Of a DNA stretch of 8,216 bases, positions 6,426 to 8,216 are shown in pieces. This DNA comes from Spirochaetes bacterium RBG_16_67_19 (GTDB lineage Bacteria > Spirochaetota > Spirochaetia > SZUA-6 > DRHE01): positions 12,382 to 20,597 of the forward strand of contig MIBK01000173.1 of assembly GCA_001829505.1 (NCBI GenBank), given 5' to 3'. A program made the translations under genes and the position numbers. Under the pieces are notes generated by a model, which ran no database searches, was not told where the DNA came from, and saw nothing but the letters and a program-made list of their open reading frames with translations. The stretch's first letter is position 1; every line of letters begins with the position of its first letter.

Positions 6426-7895
6426 ATGAACTTCGCCACCCGAACGCCGGTCCTGCTGTTGGCCGGCCTGATCCTTTTTTCCGCCTGCCGCCGGCAGGGC
6501 CCGCCGCAAACTGAGCCCGGCGTGACGGTCGGCTCCGCGCGCCTTCCGGTTGCGGCCGCGGAGGCCGAGCAGCCGGTTCCCAAGGTACCGGTGGAGCGCG
6601 GCGAGAGCCTGGCCTCGGTGCTGAACTGCAACCTCGACCTGGACGTGAACGAGGAGCAGATCCTGGTGCTGCGCAACAGGGACCAGGCCGACGCGCAATT
6701 GCGCATCGCCGTGGCGGACTACGACTCGGTCCGCGGGGCCTACGCCCGCAGCTGGGAAGGGACGACCAGCGCCACGAACCCGCGGCTTTTCGAGATCTCG
6801 CTGCAGGACCTGGTCGGCGACCACAACCAGGAGATCATCTGCCGGGGAGTGAACGCCAGCGGGGAGCTGGTCCTGGACGTGTTCCGCAAGACCCCCTCGC
6901 CCACCGGCCTGGGGCTCTACTTCGCGGAAATCTGCCAGATCGCCTCCGACGGCTCCATCGAGATCGAGGAGGTTCACCGGGCGGAAGGCTATCGCCTGGG
7001 GCAGAAAAACGGCCCCAGCTACCCGATCCACGCCTACTCGCGGGACAAGGCCTCCGAGAACCTGCTGGACCGCATCAGGTACACCTACCAGTGGCAGTAC
7101 CAGCAGAACCGCTACGTGCTGACCGGCGAGACCAGGATGCCCGGCATCGTGGTGGAGGAGGCCCAGCTGCGGGAGCTGTTCTCCGACCCCTCCGTGGAGC
7201 ACTTCGAGCAGTACCTCGCCGGCCCGTGGCTGTTGTCCGGCTCCCCCGGGCGCGAGGAGATCATCCTGTTCGACCCCGAAGGAAAGCAGATTTCCATCTA
7301 CTCCGGACAGGTGGAGGAGATCTACGAGTGGCAGACCTCCTTCCGCAGCTTCTCCAACCGCCTGTACATCCTGGCGGCCAACGAATCCATCGCCTCGGTG
7401 CGCAAACGCATCAGCGTGGAGGTGGTGGCCCTGAACACCATCGAAGTGGCCGTGCTGGGCACCGAGGAATGGGACCGCAGCTCGGGACGGTACCTGAAGC
7501 TGACCACCGAGCTGCAGAACGACCTGCTGGCCGACAGCGGTCTGAAACAGGAAGCGGGCGGGCCGCCGCTGCGCGGCGTATACCACGGCACCGAGGGGGC
7601 GGAGATCATCTTCGATCCGCCCCGCTTCACCTGGATCGAAGCCGCGCGCCAGTACTCCGGCGGCTACGCCGTTTTCCGCCTGGATCGCGACGTGCTGTAC
7701 CTGAAGGGCCTGGACGAGCGCGGGCTGCCGGTTGGAGAAACCGCCTACCTGCTGGAGTACGTGGAAACCAGCGAAGGTCCGGTCCGGGTGCGCCGCCTGA
7801 TCCTGACCCCGGGGCGCCTGGGCGTGCACGGGGCGGAGGCGATTTCCGAAAAGAAGCTGGTTTTCGAGCAGCGGGAGGCGGAGCCGACCCCCTAG
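6426..7895 (+). CDS. Large predicted lipoprotein, possibly pallilysin-related adhesin family
   Basis: This encodes 489 residues. The N-terminus is a lipoprotein signal: MNFATRTP, hydrophobic residues 9-18, then FSAC with the lipidated cysteine at 21, a relaxed lipobox of the kind spirochaetes accept. Residues 22-60 are a Pro/Ala/Glu-rich linker. Residues about 66-180 are beta-rich and include LVGDHNQEIICRG (129-141), similar to the D-x-x-x-E calcium-loop repeats of FG-GAP-like domains. Residues about 200-380 are mixed. Residues about 382-485 look like a beta-barrel or sandwich (RGVYHGTEGAEIIFDPPRF, then alternating strands). The protein should be anchored to the outer or inner membrane by lipid. 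I do not see the HExxH protease motif reported for T. pallidum pallilysin. The family name is suggested by architecture and by the nearby cfpA and vWFA genes, and is tentative. It is last in the operon, starting 11 bases after the DHH stop. Its TAG stop overlaps the stop of the convergent gene. Confidence 0.8.
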   Translation: MNFATRTPVLLLAGLILFSACRRQGPPQTEPGVTVGSARLPVAAAEAEQPVPKVPVERGESLASVLNCNLDLDVNEEQILVLRNRDQADAQLRIAVADYDSVRGAYARSWEGTTSATNPRLFEISLQDLVGDHNQEIICRGVNASGELVLDVFRKTPSPTGLGLYFAEICQIASDGSIEIEEVHRAEGYRLGQKNGPSYPIHAYSRDKASENLLDRIRYTYQWQYQQNRYVLTGETRMPGIVVEEAQLRELFSDPSVEHFEQYLAGPWLLSGSPGREEIILFDPEGKQISIYSGQVEEIYEWQTSFRSFSNRLYILAANESIASVRKRISVEVVALNTIEVAVLGTEEWDRSSGRYLKLTTELQNDLLADSGLKQEAGGPPLRGVYHGTEGAEIIFDPPRFTWIEAARQYSGGYAVFRLDRDVLYLKGLDERGLPVGETAYLLEYVETSEGPVRVRRLILTPGRLGVHGAEAISEKKLVFEQREAEPTP

Positions 7896-8216
7896 TCCAG
7901 GAGAAGGAAGCTTTCGAATCCCGCGTCCTTCAGCCGCAGGATCAGCGCCTGGGCGGATTCGGGGCTCAGCTCCTCCCCGACCACCACGCGGTAATAGCGG
8001 GCTTCCCCAACGGTCTTCTCCAGCAGGCGCGCCTCGAAGCCGCGGGCCTCCAGGTCGCGCACCAGGTACCGGGCGTTTTCCGGATCGCGGAAGGAGCCGG
8101 CCTGCACCAACGCCTTGCGGGGCGCAGCAACCGGAGCAGCGCTCGGAGCTGCAACCGCCGCAGCGGCGGGCTGCGATGCGGCGGGAGGCTCGTTCGGCAG
8201 CAGCCGCAGCGGCTGG
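7892..8216 (-). CDS. SPOR-domain protein, C-terminal part (5' end beyond window)
   Basis: I read 107 codons on the minus strand from the right edge to TAG at 7892-7894, with no plausible start inside, so this is the C-terminus of a longer protein. The TTG at 8108-8110 is inside the frame and is not a likely start, because the same frame continues open to the edge and reads as a typical linker. Residues visible first are QPLRLLPNEPP, then an Ala/Pro-rich linker of about 25 residues, then a complete SPOR domain of about 70 residues: LVQAGSFRDPENARYLVRDL, an EARGFEARLLEK segment, YYRVVVG and LKDAGFESFLL. SPOR domains bind denuded glycan strands of peptidoglycan and often take proteins to the division site. 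Candidates for the missing part include an RlpA-like lytic transglycosylase, an FtsN-like division protein or a sporulation-related lipoprotein; nothing visible decides between them. It converges on the operon and overlaps the lipoprotein gene by four bases. Confidence 0.88.
   Translation of the reverse strand, partial: QPLRLLPNEPPAASQPAAAAVAAPSAAPVAAPRKALVQAGSFRDPENARYLVRDLEARGFEARLLEKTVGEARYYRVVVGEELSPESAQALILRLKDAGFESFLLLD

Noticed and set aside
6630..7830. Search for a HExxH metalloprotease motif in the lipoprotein, as reported for pallilysin
   Set aside because: No HExxH is present; the closest string, VEHFEQYLA, lacks the pattern. Protease activity is therefore not claimed.
8140..8180. 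GC-rich inverted repeat around CCGCCGCAGCGGCGG, a possible terminator or regulatory hairpin
   Set aside because: It lies in the Ala/Pro-rich linker of the SPOR protein, where GCC/GCG/CCG codons produce such palindromes by chance, and no T run follows it.

Overview
The window is GC-rich bacterial DNA from a spirochaete. The anchor is a full-length gene for cytoplasmic filament protein A (CfpA), the subunit of the ribbon-like cytoplasmic filaments known from Treponema and related Spirochaetales. The high GC content and GC-rich third codon positions point to one of the GC-rich relatives of Treponema rather than T. pallidum or T. denticola. I cannot name the genus from sequence alone. No mobile element, tRNA, rRNA or CRISPR array is visible, so this looks like ordinary chromosomal backbone.

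Layout. On the minus strand, cfpA (722-2755) is followed by an unrecognised gene with a basic, Arg/Ala/Pro-rich tail (644 down to the window edge, where it is cut off). Between the two lies a perfect 12-bp hairpin with a GCAA loop followed by a U-rich run, probably a terminator or attenuator that leaves cfpA expressed more than the downstream gene. A 140-bp AT-rich divergent intergenic region (2756-2895) carries a good promoter for cfpA with a 13-base A-tract just upstream of its -35 box, and a weaker candidate promoter for the opposite side.

On the plus strand four tightly packed genes (gaps of 7, -19 and 11 bases) look like one operon. They encode a membrane-anchored vWFA-domain protein with an intact MIDAS metal site (2896-4293), a degenerate GlgC/GlgD-like protein that keeps the beta-helix but has lost the nucleotide-binding loop (4301-5446), a DHH/DHHA1 phosphoesterase of the NrnA type with all motifs intact (5428-6414), and a large lipoprotein (6426-7895). 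The operon runs into a convergent minus-strand gene ending in a SPOR peptidoglycan-binding domain (7892 to the right edge). The two genes share the four bases CTAG, so both stop codons lie in one palindrome.

How they may work together: the functions touch the cell body (cytoplasmic filament), the envelope (vWFA protein, lipoprotein, SPOR protein) and nucleotide turnover (DHH). From memory, T. pallidum has cfpA (TP0748) close to the vWFA protein Tp0750 and the surface lipoprotein pallilysin/Tp0751, so this block may be an older, longer version of that neighbourhood. That is an inference from gene order and domain type, not from a search. The points most worth following are the pseudo-enzyme GlgC/GlgD-like protein inside this operon, the AT-hook-like RG-rich tail of CfpA, and the possible link to the Tp0750/Tp0751 locus.
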